Source: an uncultured Clostridia bacterium (lineage in GTDB: Bacteria; Bacillota; Clostridia; TANB77; CAG-508). From it: 47,976 bases of DNA. The notes below the pieces were generated by a model that was given only the letters and a program-made list of their open reading frames with translations, did no database searches and was not told the DNA's origin. Made by a program: the position numbers and the translations under genes. Positions within the stretch are counted from its first letter, which is position 1. Each line of letters starts with the position of its first letter. Shown here one piece after another: positions 1 to 8,451 of this stretch. The stretch spans positions 1 through 47,976 of the forward strand of contig CALXBX010000049.1 in NCBI GenBank assembly GCA_944386655.1, in the 5' to 3' direction.

Positions 1-2
1 TT

Positions 3-1046
3 TTATTTTTGGATGAAATACAATCTTGTCCAAATGCAAGAACGGCATTGAAAAGTTTTGCTTTAGATGGCAGAATTGATGTAATTTCATCTGGCTCATT
101 ATTAGGTTTATACTATAAAGAAGTAACCTCATATCCAGTAGGTTATGAAAGAGTTATAGATTTATATCCATTAGATTTTGAAGAATTTTTATGGGGAATA
201 GGCATTAAAAAAGAAACTGTAAATTATGCAAAGGATTGTTTTAAAAATATCAAACCAATGGATGAATACGTAATGAAACAATTAGCAGAACAATTTAAAA
301 TGTATATGCTAGTTGGAGGAATGCCTAATGTAGTAAATGAATATGTACAAACCAGTAGTTTGTCAAAAGTATTAATTTTTCAAAAAGCCATTGTAGAAAA
401 TTATTTGATAGATGTTGTAAAATTTGCTGAAACTAGTAATAAACAAAAAATTATAAATACATTTAACAGTATACCAATACAATTATCAAAAAAGAATAAG
501 AAATTTTTGTTTTCAGAAATAAAAGAAGATGAAGAAAACGTTGGAGAGAGAAAATATGCATCATCGATAGAATGGTTAAAAGATGCAGGAATTATTAATT
601 TTTGCTATAACTTATCTGAGCCAGCATTGCCTTTAATATCAAATATACGATTAAATTGTTTTAAAATATATATGAGAGATACAGGATTATTAGTGTCTAT
701 GTTAGAAGAAGGAACACAGAAAGCAATTTTAGATGATGATTTATATATTAATCAAGGAGCACTATTAGAAAATGTATGTGCTGAAGAAATAGCTACGAGG
801 CACAGTAAATTAATGTATTTTGAAAGAAAAAGTACTCTAGAGATTGATTTTGTATTAAATATAGATGGAAAAGTTACAGCAATTGAGGTTAAATCTGGAA
901 AAAATAAGCAGGCAAAATCTTTGAAATCAATTATACAAAATTATAAAACAGTAACAAGATATATGAAATTTGAAAATGATTGTAATATATATAAAGATGA
1001 AGAGAATATAGAACATTATCCATTATTTATGATTATGTTTGTATAA
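3..1046 (+). CDS. AAA ATPase with DUF4143 domain, 5'-truncated by window edge
   Basis: This is the C-terminal part of a predicted ATP-binding protein of the AAA_14/DUF4143 family. The reading frame is already open at base 3 and reads LFLDEIQ, a Walker B motif, so the Walker A part lies before the window. A sensor-like stretch (VISSGSLLG) follows. The second half, from about residue 170 (GERKYASSIEWLKDAGII), matches the DUF4143 domain, with a C-terminal IDFVLNIDGKVTAIEVKSG segment that resembles a nuclease-like fold. Such proteins are common in gut bacteria and archaea, and their cellular role is not established. It contains no in-frame CGG. The family assignment is fairly sure; the function is unknown. 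Confidence 0.85.
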   Translation, partial: LFLDEIQSCPNARTALKSFALDGRIDVISSGSLLGLYYKEVTSYPVGYERVIDLYPLDFEEFLWGIGIKKETVNYAKDCFKNIKPMDEYVMKQLAEQFKMYMLVGGMPNVVNEYVQTSSLSKVLIFQKAIVENYLIDVVKFAETSNKQKIINTFNSIPIQLSKKNKKFLFSEIKEDEENVGERKYASSIEWLKDAGIINFCYNLSEPALPLISNIRLNCFKIYMRDTGLLVSMLEEGTQKAILDDDLYINQGALLENVCAEEIATRHSKLMYFERKSTLEIDFVLNIDGKVTAIEVKSGKNKQAKSLKSIIQNYKTVTRYMKFENDCNIYKDEENIEHYPLFMIMFV

Positions 1047-1064
1047 GTTTGAATAATCCTAAGA

Positions 1065-1087
1065 GAGGTCGCTTTTTTAGCGACCTC
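1065..1087. terminator. Palindromic hairpin between convergent genes
   Basis: GAGGTCGCT pairs perfectly with AGCGACCTC across a five-T loop. It lies between the ends of the DUF4143 gene and asnB, which converge. There is no clear T-run after the stem on either strand, so its efficiency as a terminator is uncertain. Confidence 0.55.
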
Positions 1088-1095
1088 AAACCATT

Positions 1096-2949
1096 TTATA
1101 ACTCAATCCTAGGCTGATACCTCTCAAGCCACATATTCACTTGACAAAGGTATGCCATAAGTTGAGGACCAGTCATCAATTGACCAAACCATGGTCTTGT
1201 AAATGCCTTGCCATCTGTTTCTAAAATATTTAAAATGTATTCTCTATTTAATAAATCATTAATAGGAGCGTTTTTATCTTCCATAATCTTAGTAAGCATT
1301 TGTTTTACTCTAGCTAAATACGTAGGGTTCCATGTTTTAGGGTAAGGGCTTTTCTTTCTATCTACAATCTCCGAAGGCAAAATATCTTTCATAATATAGC
1401 GAAGCAATCCTTTTTCTCTACCATTTAATGCCTTTATTTCCCAAGGAATATTCCAAACATATTGTGCCAAACGATAATCACAGAAAGGAACTCTTAGCTC
1501 GAAACCGTTATACATAGCCATTTTATCACTACGGTCTAATAAGGTTTGCATAAACCAATTTAGTGTTAAATGAGAGATTCTTCTTTTTTCTGCTGTTTCG
1601 TCAGAATCTGTATCTAATATGGTAACTTCAGATAAGCTTTCACGATAACGAAAATCAATATAATCTTTTAAGTTTACTTCTTTCGCAATAGCAGGATTTA
1701 ATAATTGTTGTCGTTCTGTTAGAGCAATAGACCATGGGAAAGTTCCACTCTTTAGGGCATCCTCACGGAAAAACCATGGATAACCGCCAAATATTTCGTC
1801 TGCACACTCTCCCGTAAGAGAAACGGTTGCCTCTGGTTTTACATTTTTACAGAAAAGAAGAAGAGAGGAATCCACATCTGCCATACCAGGATAATCACGA
1901 GCAATCATGGCATCCTCTAAAGCATCTGCTAGTTCTGGTGTATCTAGTACAATGGCTTTATGTTTGGTATGCAATTTTTGTGTCATGAGAGATATATAGT
2001 AGTTGTCTGAGTTTGGCTGAAAGTCTGTTTTTTGGAAATTTTTATCATTGTCCACATAATCTACAGAATACGTATTTAATGGTGGCAGACCATTTTGTTT
2101 GCAATAGTTTGCAGCATATAAAGTAATAATACTAGAATCTAGCCCACCAGAAAGGAAAGTGCAAAGAGGAACGTCCGATACTAATTGTCTTGTAATAGAG
2201 TCCTCTAGCAAATAACGAACTTTCTCGCAAGTGGTTCCAAAACTGTCTGTATGAGGTTTGCTCTCTAATTTCCAATAACGGTGAATTTGCAAACCATTTG
2301 CATTCCAAATGCCAAAATGAGCAGGGCGAATTTCAAAAATATTTTTAAAAATACCATTGCCAGAAGTATGACAAGGACCTAAACCAAATAGTTCTCCAAT
2401 ACCTTCTTTATCTATTTTTGCTTCTATATGAGGGAAAGCAAATAGAGCTTTTACTTCTGAGGCAAACACAAAAGTGTCGTCTTTTACTGTATAATAAAAT
2501 GGTTTTACACCAAAATGGTCTCTAGCAAAGAATAATTCTTGCTTTTTCGAATTCCAAATAGCAAAAGCAAAAATACCATTCATTTTATGCACAATTTCAT
2601 AACCCCAATGAATAAATCCTTTTAATAGAACTTCTGTATCTGAATGGGTTTCAAAGGTAAAATCAGCTTCTTCTAGTTCCTGTTTTAATTCTTTTGTATT
2701 ATATAATTGTCCGTTATAGACAATGGTGTAAGTACTTTCATGATAGCAGAAGCTCATTGGTTGCTTTCCACCTTCTGGGTCGATTACAATCAATCTCTTA
2801 TGTCCCATTGCTGCGTGCTTATCTTGATATAGTCCGTCTTCGTCTGGTCCACGTCTGGCAATGGTCTGCATCATGTCTTCTAGAATTTCTTTATCATTTG
2901 CTGTTTTTATATTTCTCTTTAAGTTAACAAAACCTACAATTCCACACAT
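1096..2949 (-). CDS. asnB: Asparagine synthase, glutamine-hydrolysing (AsnB)
   Basis: This enzyme makes asparagine from aspartate, ATP and glutamine in the cytoplasm. The protein begins MCGIVGFVN, so Cys2 is the N-terminal nucleophile of the class II glutaminase domain (about residues 2-210). The synthetase domain carries the ATP-pyrophosphatase P-loop LSGGLDSS near residue 268 and a conserved GECADEIFGGYPWF segment. At 617 residues it has the usual length for clostridial AsnB. The start is supported by AAAGGAG seven bases upstream. It is transcribed alone, divergently from the alcohol dehydrogenase. No in-frame CGG is present. Confidence 0.96.
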   Translation of the reverse strand: MCGIVGFVNLKRNIKTANDKEILEDMMQTIARRGPDEDGLYQDKHAAMGHKRLIVIDPEGGKQPMSFCYHESTYTIVYNGQLYNTKELKQELEEADFTFETHSDTEVLLKGFIHWGYEIVHKMNGIFAFAIWNSKKQELFFARDHFGVKPFYYTVKDDTFVFASEVKALFAFPHIEAKIDKEGIGELFGLGPCHTSGNGIFKNIFEIRPAHFGIWNANGLQIHRYWKLESKPHTDSFGTTCEKVRYLLEDSITRQLVSDVPLCTFLSGGLDSSIITLYAANYCKQNGLPPLNTYSVDYVDNDKNFQKTDFQPNSDNYYISLMTQKLHTKHKAIVLDTPELADALEDAMIARDYPGMADVDSSLLLFCKNVKPEATVSLTGECADEIFGGYPWFFREDALKSGTFPWSIALTERQQLLNPAIAKEVNLKDYIDFRYRESLSEVTILDTDSDETAEKRRISHLTLNWFMQTLLDRSDKMAMYNGFELRVPFCDYRLAQYVWNIPWEIKALNGREKGLLRYIMKDILPSEIVDRKKSPYPKTWNPTYLARVKQMLTKIMEDKNAPINDLLNREYILNILETDGKAFTRPWFGQLMTGPQLMAYLCQVNMWLERYQPRIEL

Positions 2950-2973
2950 ATTACATTCTCCTTTATATTGTTT

Positions 2974-3002
2974 AGTATATGCAAAAATGAAAAAAAGTTG
3001 AA
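2974..3002 (-). promoter_or_regulatory. Candidate promoter of asnB
   Basis: On the minus strand, TTCAAC and TATACT are separated by 17 bases, and the -10 lies about 25 bases before the asnB start codon. The -35 is weak. Confidence 0.4.
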
Positions 3003-3008
3003 AAAAAG

Positions 3009-3037
3009 TTGCACAGAAAAAAACTTAGTGATAGAAT
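3009..3037 (+). promoter_or_regulatory. Sigma-A-type promoter of the iron alcohol dehydrogenase
   Basis: TTGCAC (3009-3014), a 17-base spacer and TAGAAT (3032-3037) lie 60 bases before the start codon. Confidence 0.6.
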
Positions 3038-3096
3038 AATTTTGTACCTAAGAGGAAACACTTTAAAAAGAAATAAAATAAAGGAGGAAATTACAA

Positions 3097-4254
3097 ATGA
3101 GTACAACAAGATTTGTTTTAAATGAAACTTCCTATTTTGGAAGAGGGGCAAGAGAAGTGTTGCCAGAGGAAATTAAAAATAGAGGATTTAAAAAGGTTTT
3201 AGTAGTAACCGATAAGTCTTTGTTTGAAGTAGGTGTTACTGCAAAAGTTTTAGAGATGTTAGATAATGCAGGAATTAGCTATGAGGTTTTTCATGATGTA
3301 AAACCAAATCCTACTGTACAAAATGCAACAGAAGGAATAAAGAAATGTAGAGAATCAGGAGCAGATGCCATTGTAGCAGTAGGTGGAGGTTCTTCTATGG
3401 ATACAGCAAAATGTATCGGAATTGTTATGACTAATCCAGATAGAGAAGATATTGTTTCTTTAAATGGACCATCTAATACAAAGAATAAATCTATGCCAAT
3501 TATTGCACTTCCTACTACAGCAGGAACAGCAGCAGAAGTTACAATTAACTATGTTATTACAGATGAAGAAAAAGAAATAAAAATGGTATGCGTAGATCCA
3601 CACGATATTCCAATTGTTGCCATTGTAGATACAGAACTTATGGAATCTATGCCAAAATCCATTGCGGCTTCTACTGGTATGGATGCTTTAACACATGGTA
3701 TTGAAGGATATATTACTAAGGATCGCAACCTTATGTCTCAAATGTTTTCTATGAAAGGAATTAAATTAATTTATGAAAATTTAGAGAAAGCAGTTAATGA
3801 AAAAGATCCAGAAGCAGTAGAAAAAATGGGTTATGGTCAATATATTGTAGGAATGGGATTTTCTAATGTGGGATTAGGAATTGTACATTCTATGGCCCAT
3901 CAATTAGGTGCTGTTTATGATACACCACATGGACTTGCTAATGCTATTTTATTACCAACAGTTATGAAGTTTAATGGTGATGTGTCTTACGAGCAATATA
4001 GAGAGATTTTAATAGAAGCAATGGGAGTAGATGCAAGGAGATTTACAAAAGAAGAAGTTATCAATACTTTCATTGAAAAAATTAAAGATTTATCAGAAAA
4101 AGTAGGAATTACACAAACAGTTAGTGAAGTAGGAGCAAGAGAAGAAGATATTCCAATGCTTGCAGAAAAAGCTATGGCGGATCCTTGTAAACCAGGAAAC
4201 CCTAGAGAAGTAAGCAAGGAAGATTTTGAAGAATTATTTAGACTTGCTTGGTAA
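3097..4254 (+). CDS. Iron-containing alcohol dehydrogenase
   Basis: This is an NAD(P)H-dependent group III alcohol dehydrogenase, probably reducing aldehydes to alcohols in fermentation. The N-terminal Rossmann-like half carries GGGSSMDTAKCIG at about residues 97-109. The C-terminal half has the metal-site histidines in DALTHGIEGY and in the HSMAHQLG...DTPHGLANA stretch. At 385 residues it has the normal family length. AAAGGAGG precedes the ATG. It is a single-gene unit bounded by its own promoter and a hairpin. The substrate (ethanol, butanol, propanediol or another) cannot be told from sequence; an aldehyde dehydrogenase gene lies 2.3 kb downstream. Confidence 0.93.
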   Translation: MSTTRFVLNETSYFGRGAREVLPEEIKNRGFKKVLVVTDKSLFEVGVTAKVLEMLDNAGISYEVFHDVKPNPTVQNATEGIKKCRESGADAIVAVGGGSSMDTAKCIGIVMTNPDREDIVSLNGPSNTKNKSMPIIALPTTAGTAAEVTINYVITDEEKEIKMVCVDPHDIPIVAIVDTELMESMPKSIAASTGMDALTHGIEGYITKDRNLMSQMFSMKGIKLIYENLEKAVNEKDPEAVEKMGYGQYIVGMGFSNVGLGIVHSMAHQLGAVYDTPHGLANAILLPTVMKFNGDVSYEQYREILIEAMGVDARRFTKEEVINTFIEKIKDLSEKVGITQTVSEVGAREEDIPMLAEKAMADPCKPGNPREVSKEDFEELFRLAW

Positions 4255-4272
4255 AAGGAAATAGAAAAGACC

Positions 4273-4300
4273 AAGGAGGTTGCATTGTTGCAACCTCCTT
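4273..4300. terminator. Strong hairpin between convergent genes
   Basis: AAGGAGGTTGCA pairs with TGCAACCTCCTT (12 bp, four-base loop). On the minus strand it is followed by a T-rich run, so it best terminates the small minus-strand gene and may act both ways. Confidence 0.7.
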
Positions 4301-4323
4301 TAAAAACGGCGATATTTAGTTTT

Positions 4324-4485
4324 TTATGACTGTTGCTGGTAGGAGAAATCAATGCCAGAGTTGGCAAGGTTTTCCATACAAGACTGCAAATCAGAGGTAA
4401 TAGGAAGATGATTTTCTTCCTCAATGCGATGGAGGAATTCCTCCAAATCACCACCATGTTGCACATAAATTCTTTCAGCTTCCAT
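4324..4485 (-). CDS. Small 53-residue protein of unknown function
   Basis: A short acidic protein that starts MEAERIYVQHGG and ends QQQS. I do not recognise a family. The start at 4485 is chosen because AGGAGG lies nine bases upstream; the same frame can be extended further, but only without a binding site. A good minus-strand promoter and a strong hairpin frame the gene, which argues that it is real. It has no signal peptide or membrane segment. Its composition is less A+T-rich than its neighbours, like the GNAT-like gene that diverges from it. Confidence 0.6.
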   Translation of the reverse strand: MEAERIYVQHGGDLEEFLHRIEEENHLPITSDLQSCMENLANSGIDFSYQQQS

Positions 4486-4534
4486 AAAAAAATACCTCCT
4501 GTTTATTTTCCCGTTCTTGACAGGGAATATACTT

Positions 4535-4563
4535 ATTATATTATACAAATGGTAAAAATACAA
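4535..4563 (-). promoter_or_regulatory. Promoter of the 53-residue protein gene
   Basis: On the minus strand TTGTAT (4563-4558), 17 bases, then TATAAT (4540-4535). The start codon is about 50 bases downstream. Confidence 0.6.
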
Positions 4564-4591
4564 GTAGCAAAATAAAATTTTCTGTAAACTA

Positions 4592-4620
4592 TTGCAAATA
4601 ACGAGAGAAAGTAATATAAT
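4592..4620 (+). promoter_or_regulatory. Promoter of the GNAT-like gene
   Basis: TTGCAA (4592-4597), 17 bases, TATAAT (4615-4620), 35 bases before the ATG. Confidence 0.7.
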
Positions 4621-4655
4621 AGACGTTACCAAAATTATAAGGAGGGCATAATAAT

Positions 4656-5102
4656 ATGCAAGAGGGCATCAACATCCAGTCACGGAGAGTAACTCTTCGA
4701 GATTGCAAAGTGACAGACTTGAAGGATTTTTGTGTTTTACAGTGTATGGCTATTCCAAAAAAACAGAGGAAAAAGCAGATTATTCAAAGAGAAAGTGAGT
4801 TATTAAAAGAGCTTACCGACTCTAATGGGAATCTGATCTTAGTAGCCATCTTAGATGAAACCAAAAGGGTGATTGGTCTGATTCACATGCAGTGTTTGGA
4901 GATGGAAACAACCATTTCGTTGGATATCTCCGTTCCAGAGGAGATGAAAATGTATGGGTACGGTACGGAAGCGCTACACCAGTTCATCAAAGCGGAAAGA
5001 GAAAAATTTGAAAGAATTGAGCTCAATCCGAGCAATTCCATTGTGGCAAGATATATCCAAGAGAGAGGAGTAATTCCTCCGGTTGTGCTGAAAGAGCAGT
5101 AA
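4656..5102 (+). CDS. GNAT-like acetyltransferase family protein
   Basis: A 148-residue cytoplasmic protein resembling GNAT N-acetyltransferases: an N-terminal strand RRVTLRD, a central beta region VIGLIHMQ, and MKMYGYGTEAL in the place of the acetyl-CoA pyrophosphate loop. The substrate is unknown, and the loop deviates from the usual R/Q-x-x-G-x-G/A, so activity is uncertain. AAGGAGG precedes the start. Its base composition is clearly richer in G+C than its neighbours, suggesting transfer. It carries an in-frame CGG at codon 10 (4683); a +1 shift there would end at TAA two codons later, so CGG must be read as Arg for this protein to be made. Confidence 0.7.
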   Translation: MQEGINIQSRRVTLRDCKVTDLKDFCVLQCMAIPKKQRKKQIIQRESELLKELTDSNGNLILVAILDETKRVIGLIHMQCLEMETTISLDISVPEEMKMYGYGTEALHQFIKAEREKFERIELNPSNSIVARYIQERGVIPPVVLKEQ

Positions 5103-5110
5103 AATGTCCG

Positions 5111-5140
5111 AAAGAGGCACCGAAATTTAGGCGCCTCTTT
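5111..5140 (+). terminator. Intrinsic terminator after the GNAT-like gene
   Basis: AAAGAGGC pairs with GCCTCTTT around a 14-base loop, with the right arm running into TTTTCC. Confidence 0.6.
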
Positions 5141-5177
5141 TCCATGTAAAAAAAATGTAAAATTTTTATGAAAAATG

Positions 5178-5206
5178 TTGTACAAATAAAGGCGAATTGA
5201 TATAAT
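5178..5206 (+). promoter_or_regulatory. Promoter of the FIST gene
   Basis: TTGTAC, 17 bases, TATAAT, 33 bases before the ATG. Confidence 0.65.
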
Positions 5207-5239
5207 AAAACTAGAATAAAAAACAAAGGAGGAACTTAT

Positions 5240-6406
5240 ATGTTAAAATCAAATATAGGTTGGAGCACACAAGCAGATAGTTTTGAAGCAGGAAGAGCCT
5301 CAGCAAAAAAGGCTGTAGAAGATCTTATGCAAACAAAGGTTGCCTTTTTATATACTTCAGCAGATAATAATGTAGAAGAAGTATTAAAAGGTGCTAAAGC
5401 AGAATTGGGAACAGCGCCAATTATTGGATGTACTTCTAGTGGAGGTATTATTGTACCAGACGGCTATATTACATCAGAGAATGGATTTGCAGGAATATTA
5501 GCCATAGGAGATCCAGACACAGCAGTAGGGGTGGCAGGTTCTAGTAAAGAAAAATCAGCAAGAGAAACAGGAAGAAAAGTAGCAAAAGAAGCAATGGAGA
5601 AAGTAGGAACAGACCATGTTCCAGCATATTTTTATATGGTAGCATCTCCAGGAGAAGAAGAAGATTACTTAAAAGGAATAGAGGATGTCATTGGTAGAGT
5701 TCCTTTCTTTGGAGGAAGTGCAGCAGATAATACTGTATCTGGAGAATGGAAAATCTTCACAAATGAAGGTGTTTTCTCAGATGGTGTTGCAGTAGCATTT
5801 TTCTATACCAACAAACCAATGGCAAATGTATATACAGGAGCATACCATGAAACAGTAAATTCTGGTATTATTACTAAGTTAGATGGAAAAAGAACATTGG
5901 TAGAAATTGATGGAGAGCCAGCTCTTAAAAAATATCAAAAATGGACAGGAAAAGCCTTAAAAGATCTAAAAGGTGGAAATTTACTTTCTGCAACCATTAC
6001 AGCACCTTTAGGTGTAAAAGATAGACTAGGAGACTTAATTGCTATTCGCCATCCAATGTCTTCTAATGAAGATTATTCTATGAATATTGGAAATCATTTA
6101 GCAGTAAATACAGCAGTGATTCAAATGGAAGCAACTGTAGATGAATTAATTGATTCTACAGGAAAAACATTAAAAGAAGTAAGAAAAGAATTATCAGAAG
6201 AAGTAGGAGCTTATTTATTAGTACATTGTGGAGGAAGAAAATTAGGTATTGGAGATAGAATTGATGAAGTAGCAAAACAATTAAAGAAAGAAGCAAAAGG
6301 TGTACCATTTATGACAATCTTTACTTTTGGTGAATATGGTTCTAAAGAACATGGTGCAAATACTTGTGGAGGTTTAATGTTATCTTTCACAGGATTTGGA
6401 AAATGA
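5240..6406 (+). CDS. FIST domain signal-sensing protein
   Basis: A 388-residue soluble protein consisting of the FIST_N (about residues 25-220) and FIST_C (about 220-370) modules. It shows the usual GCTSSGGI, PFFGGSAADN and TCGGLMLSF motifs. FIST proteins are thought to bind small ligands, possibly amino acids, and often occur fused to or next to signal-transduction enzymes; here it stands alone. AAAGGAGG precedes the ATG. The next gene is an aldehyde dehydrogenase 99 bases away, behind a hairpin, so partial co-transcription is possible. Confidence 0.88.
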   Translation: MLKSNIGWSTQADSFEAGRASAKKAVEDLMQTKVAFLYTSADNNVEEVLKGAKAELGTAPIIGCTSSGGIIVPDGYITSENGFAGILAIGDPDTAVGVAGSSKEKSARETGRKVAKEAMEKVGTDHVPAYFYMVASPGEEEDYLKGIEDVIGRVPFFGGSAADNTVSGEWKIFTNEGVFSDGVAVAFFYTNKPMANVYTGAYHETVNSGIITKLDGKRTLVEIDGEPALKKYQKWTGKALKDLKGGNLLSATITAPLGVKDRLGDLIAIRHPMSSNEDYSMNIGNHLAVNTAVIQMEATVDELIDSTGKTLKEVRKELSEEVGAYLLVHCGGRKLGIGDRIDEVAKQLKKEAKGVPFMTIFTFGEYGSKEHGANTCGGLMLSFTGFGK

Positions 6407-6417
6407 AGAGAAGAGGA

Positions 6418-6453
6418 AGGAAAGCAACAAGGAAGAGCAAGTCTTGCTTTCCT
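6418..6453 (+). terminator. Hairpin after the FIST gene
   Basis: AGGAAAGCAA pairs with TTGCTTTCCT around a 16-base loop. The following T-run is short. Confidence 0.5.
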
Positions 6454-6505
6454 TTCGCCTAACGGCACAGATAAACCAATTGTAAAGAAAAAAGGAGGAA
6501 ATGGT

Positions 6506-7942
6506 ATGAAAAATTTAATTGGCTATGAATGGAAAGATGCTAGTAATGGAGCTATTATTGAAGTAGTAAATCCTGCTAAACAAGAATTAATAGATACTGT
6601 ACCAAATGTAACTTTGGAAGATGTAGATACAGCCGTAAAAGTAGCTCAAATAGAGCAAAAAAAGTGGGAAAAAGTATCTATTTATGATAGAGCAGATATT
6701 TTATATAAATTTGTAGATTTAGTAGAAGAAAATAAAGAAAGATTGGCAAGACTATTATCTGATGAAACAGGAAAACCAATTAAAGAAGCAAGGGGAGAAA
6801 TTGCTAATGTAAGAATTGGTGTAAGAGGTTTTGTAGAAAAAGCAAAACATTTATATGATAATAGTGTTCCTGTAGGACAAGAAGCAGGGCAAGAAAAAAC
6901 AATGCAAGTAACCAAAAGATATCCTTTAGGAGTTATTGCAGCGATTATTCCATTTAATTTCCCAAGCGACTTATTCTGCCAAAAAGTACCACCTGCCTTA
7001 ATGATGGGAAATAGTATTATTGTAAAACCATCTAATTACAATCCGCTTACTTTAATAGAATACGTAAAATTAATGATTGAAGCAGGTGTGCCAGCAGGGG
7101 TTATTCAAGTGTTAACAGGAGATGGACCTATTGTTGGACAAGCATTAGCAGGTCATCCAGGAGTACATTTAGTATCTTTAACGGGAGGAACAGCAGCAGG
7201 TATTCAAACAATGGGAACAGCTTCTAAAAATTTAACACATGTTATGCTAGAACTAGGTGGAAATGATGCTTTCATCTTCCTAGAAGATGGAGATATGGAT
7301 TTAGCCGTAAAAGAAACCATTTGGGGGCGTCTATATAATGGAGGACAAGTATGCTGTGCAAGTAAAAGATTTTTAATTCATAACAGCAGAAAAGCAGAAT
7401 TTATTAGTAGAATGAAAGAAGTCATAGAAAACTTAAAAGTAGGAGACCAAAGTAAGGAAGATACCGATATGGGACCAATGGTAAATATCAATGCAGCAAA
7501 GCGTATAGAAGAACAAGTAAATCAAATGGTGGCAGAAGGAGCAAACATTGTTTGCGGAGGAAAAAGAGAAGATGCATACTATTATCCAACCATTTTAGAC
7601 AATGTTACAAAGGATATGGAAGTAGCAAAAGATATGGAAATATTTGGTCCAGTAATCTCTGTAATTGGATTTGATACCATAGACGAAGCTATAGAAATTG
7701 CAAATCAATCTTCTTATGGACTATGTGGCTGCGTATTTACTAACAATTATCCACTTGGTATGCAAATTGCAGATAAATTAGAATGTGGAGGAGCAGTCAT
7801 TAATGGAGCAAGCTTTTATCGTTCTTTTGAAATGCCTTTTGGTGGATGGAAACATAGCGGAATTGGAAATGAAGGTGTAATGACAACTCTACAAGAAATG
7901 AGCAGATTAAAAACAATTGTTATGAAAAATATATTGGATTAA
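6506..7942 (+). CDS. NAD(P)-dependent aldehyde dehydrogenase
   Basis: A 478-residue aldehyde dehydrogenase superfamily enzyme that oxidises an aldehyde to the acid. The catalytic residues are visible: the general base Glu near residue 249 in LELGGND and the nucleophilic Cys near 282 in GQVCCASKRF. The cofactor-binding FNFPSD and SLTGGTAAG segments and the C-terminal EMPFGGWKHSG motif are also present. It resembles succinate-semialdehyde or lactaldehyde dehydrogenases; the substrate is not determinable. AAAGGAGG precedes the start. It may work with the alcohol dehydrogenase at 3097 in aldehyde metabolism, which is inference from proximity only. Confidence 0.93.
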   Translation: MKNLIGYEWKDASNGAIIEVVNPAKQELIDTVPNVTLEDVDTAVKVAQIEQKKWEKVSIYDRADILYKFVDLVEENKERLARLLSDETGKPIKEARGEIANVRIGVRGFVEKAKHLYDNSVPVGQEAGQEKTMQVTKRYPLGVIAAIIPFNFPSDLFCQKVPPALMMGNSIIVKPSNYNPLTLIEYVKLMIEAGVPAGVIQVLTGDGPIVGQALAGHPGVHLVSLTGGTAAGIQTMGTASKNLTHVMLELGGNDAFIFLEDGDMDLAVKETIWGRLYNGGQVCCASKRFLIHNSRKAEFISRMKEVIENLKVGDQSKEDTDMGPMVNINAAKRIEEQVNQMVAEGANIVCGGKREDAYYYPTILDNVTKDMEVAKDMEIFGPVISVIGFDTIDEAIEIANQSSYGLCGCVFTNNYPLGMQIADKLECGGAVINGASFYRSFEMPFGGWKHSGIGNEGVMTTLQEMSRLKTIVMKNILD

Positions 7943-7951
7943 AAGATACCG

Positions 7952-8006
7952 GGCAAAAAGGCTTTAGAAAGGCGGAGACAAATAGCCGTCTTTCTAAATT
8001 TTTGCC
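7952..8006 (+). terminator. Long hairpin after the aldehyde dehydrogenase
   Basis: GGCAAAAA (7952-7959) pairs with TTTTTGCC (7999-8006), and inside it TTTAGAAAGGCGG (7963-7975) pairs with CCGTCTTTCTAAA with one wobble. Confidence 0.7.
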
Positions 8007-8016
8007 GCCAAAACTA

Positions 8017-8045
8017 TTGACAAATATGAAAAAGATTAGTATAAT
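8017..8045 (+). promoter_or_regulatory. Consensus sigma-A promoter of rpmF
   Basis: A perfect TTGACA (8017-8022), a 17-base spacer and a perfect TATAAT (8040-8045). Confidence 0.85.
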
Positions 8046-8120
8046 TTTAAAGTACTAAAAAATAAAACTATGTAATAAAACATATATACATAAAGATAAG
8101 CGCAAGGGAGGGAAAGTAAA

Positions 8121-8303
8121 ATGGCACAACCAAAAAGAAGATGGTCAAAAGCAAGAACAGGTTTAAAAAGATCTACATGGAAATTAGAAAAACAAAACTT
8201 AGTAGAATGTTCTCATTGTCATGAAATGATAATGCAACATAGAGTTTGCCCAAATTGTGGATACTATAATGGAAAAGAAGTAGTTTCTAAAAAAGAAGCT
8301 TAA
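8121..8303 (+). CDS. rpmF: Ribosomal protein L32
   Basis: A 60-residue basic protein of the large ribosomal subunit. It has the typical MAQPKRRWSKAR N-terminus and a zinc ribbon of the Cys-x2-Cys...Cys-x2-Cys type (CSHC, then CPNC), so it is the zinc-dependent C+ form. GGGAGG lies upstream. In many Firmicutes rpmF precedes plsX and the fatty-acid genes; here it is monocistronic and plsX is not in the window. Confidence 0.97.
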   Translation: MAQPKRRWSKARTGLKRSTWKLEKQNLVECSHCHEMIMQHRVCPNCGYYNGKEVVSKKEA

Positions 8304-8331
8304 AAAGCAAATAAACCAATTAAAAAGAAAT

Positions 8332-8356
8332 ACAGCACTAGATGCTGTTTTTTTGT
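8332..8356 (+). terminator. Intrinsic terminator of rpmF
   Basis: ACAGCA pairs with TGCTGT (five-base loop) and is followed by an uninterrupted T-run. Confidence 0.8.
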
Positions 8357-8405
8357 TGCTTTTTCATAAAAAAATAAAAAAAGTCTTTTCTTCTAAAAAG
8401 GGGAA

Positions 8406-8414
8406 TGATATAAT
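8406..8414 (+). promoter_or_regulatory. Extended -10 promoter of the YfhO-like pair
   Basis: TGATATAAT, an extended -10 (TGnTATAAT), 38 bases before the ATG. The -35 (TTTTCT) is poor. Confidence 0.5.
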
Positions 8415-8451
8415 GCAAAAGTAAATGAACTAAGCGAAGGGAAGGAAAAGC

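Noticed and set aside
2694-2927. Plus-strand frame inside asnB
   Set aside because: It is antisense to a well-conserved region and has no binding site.
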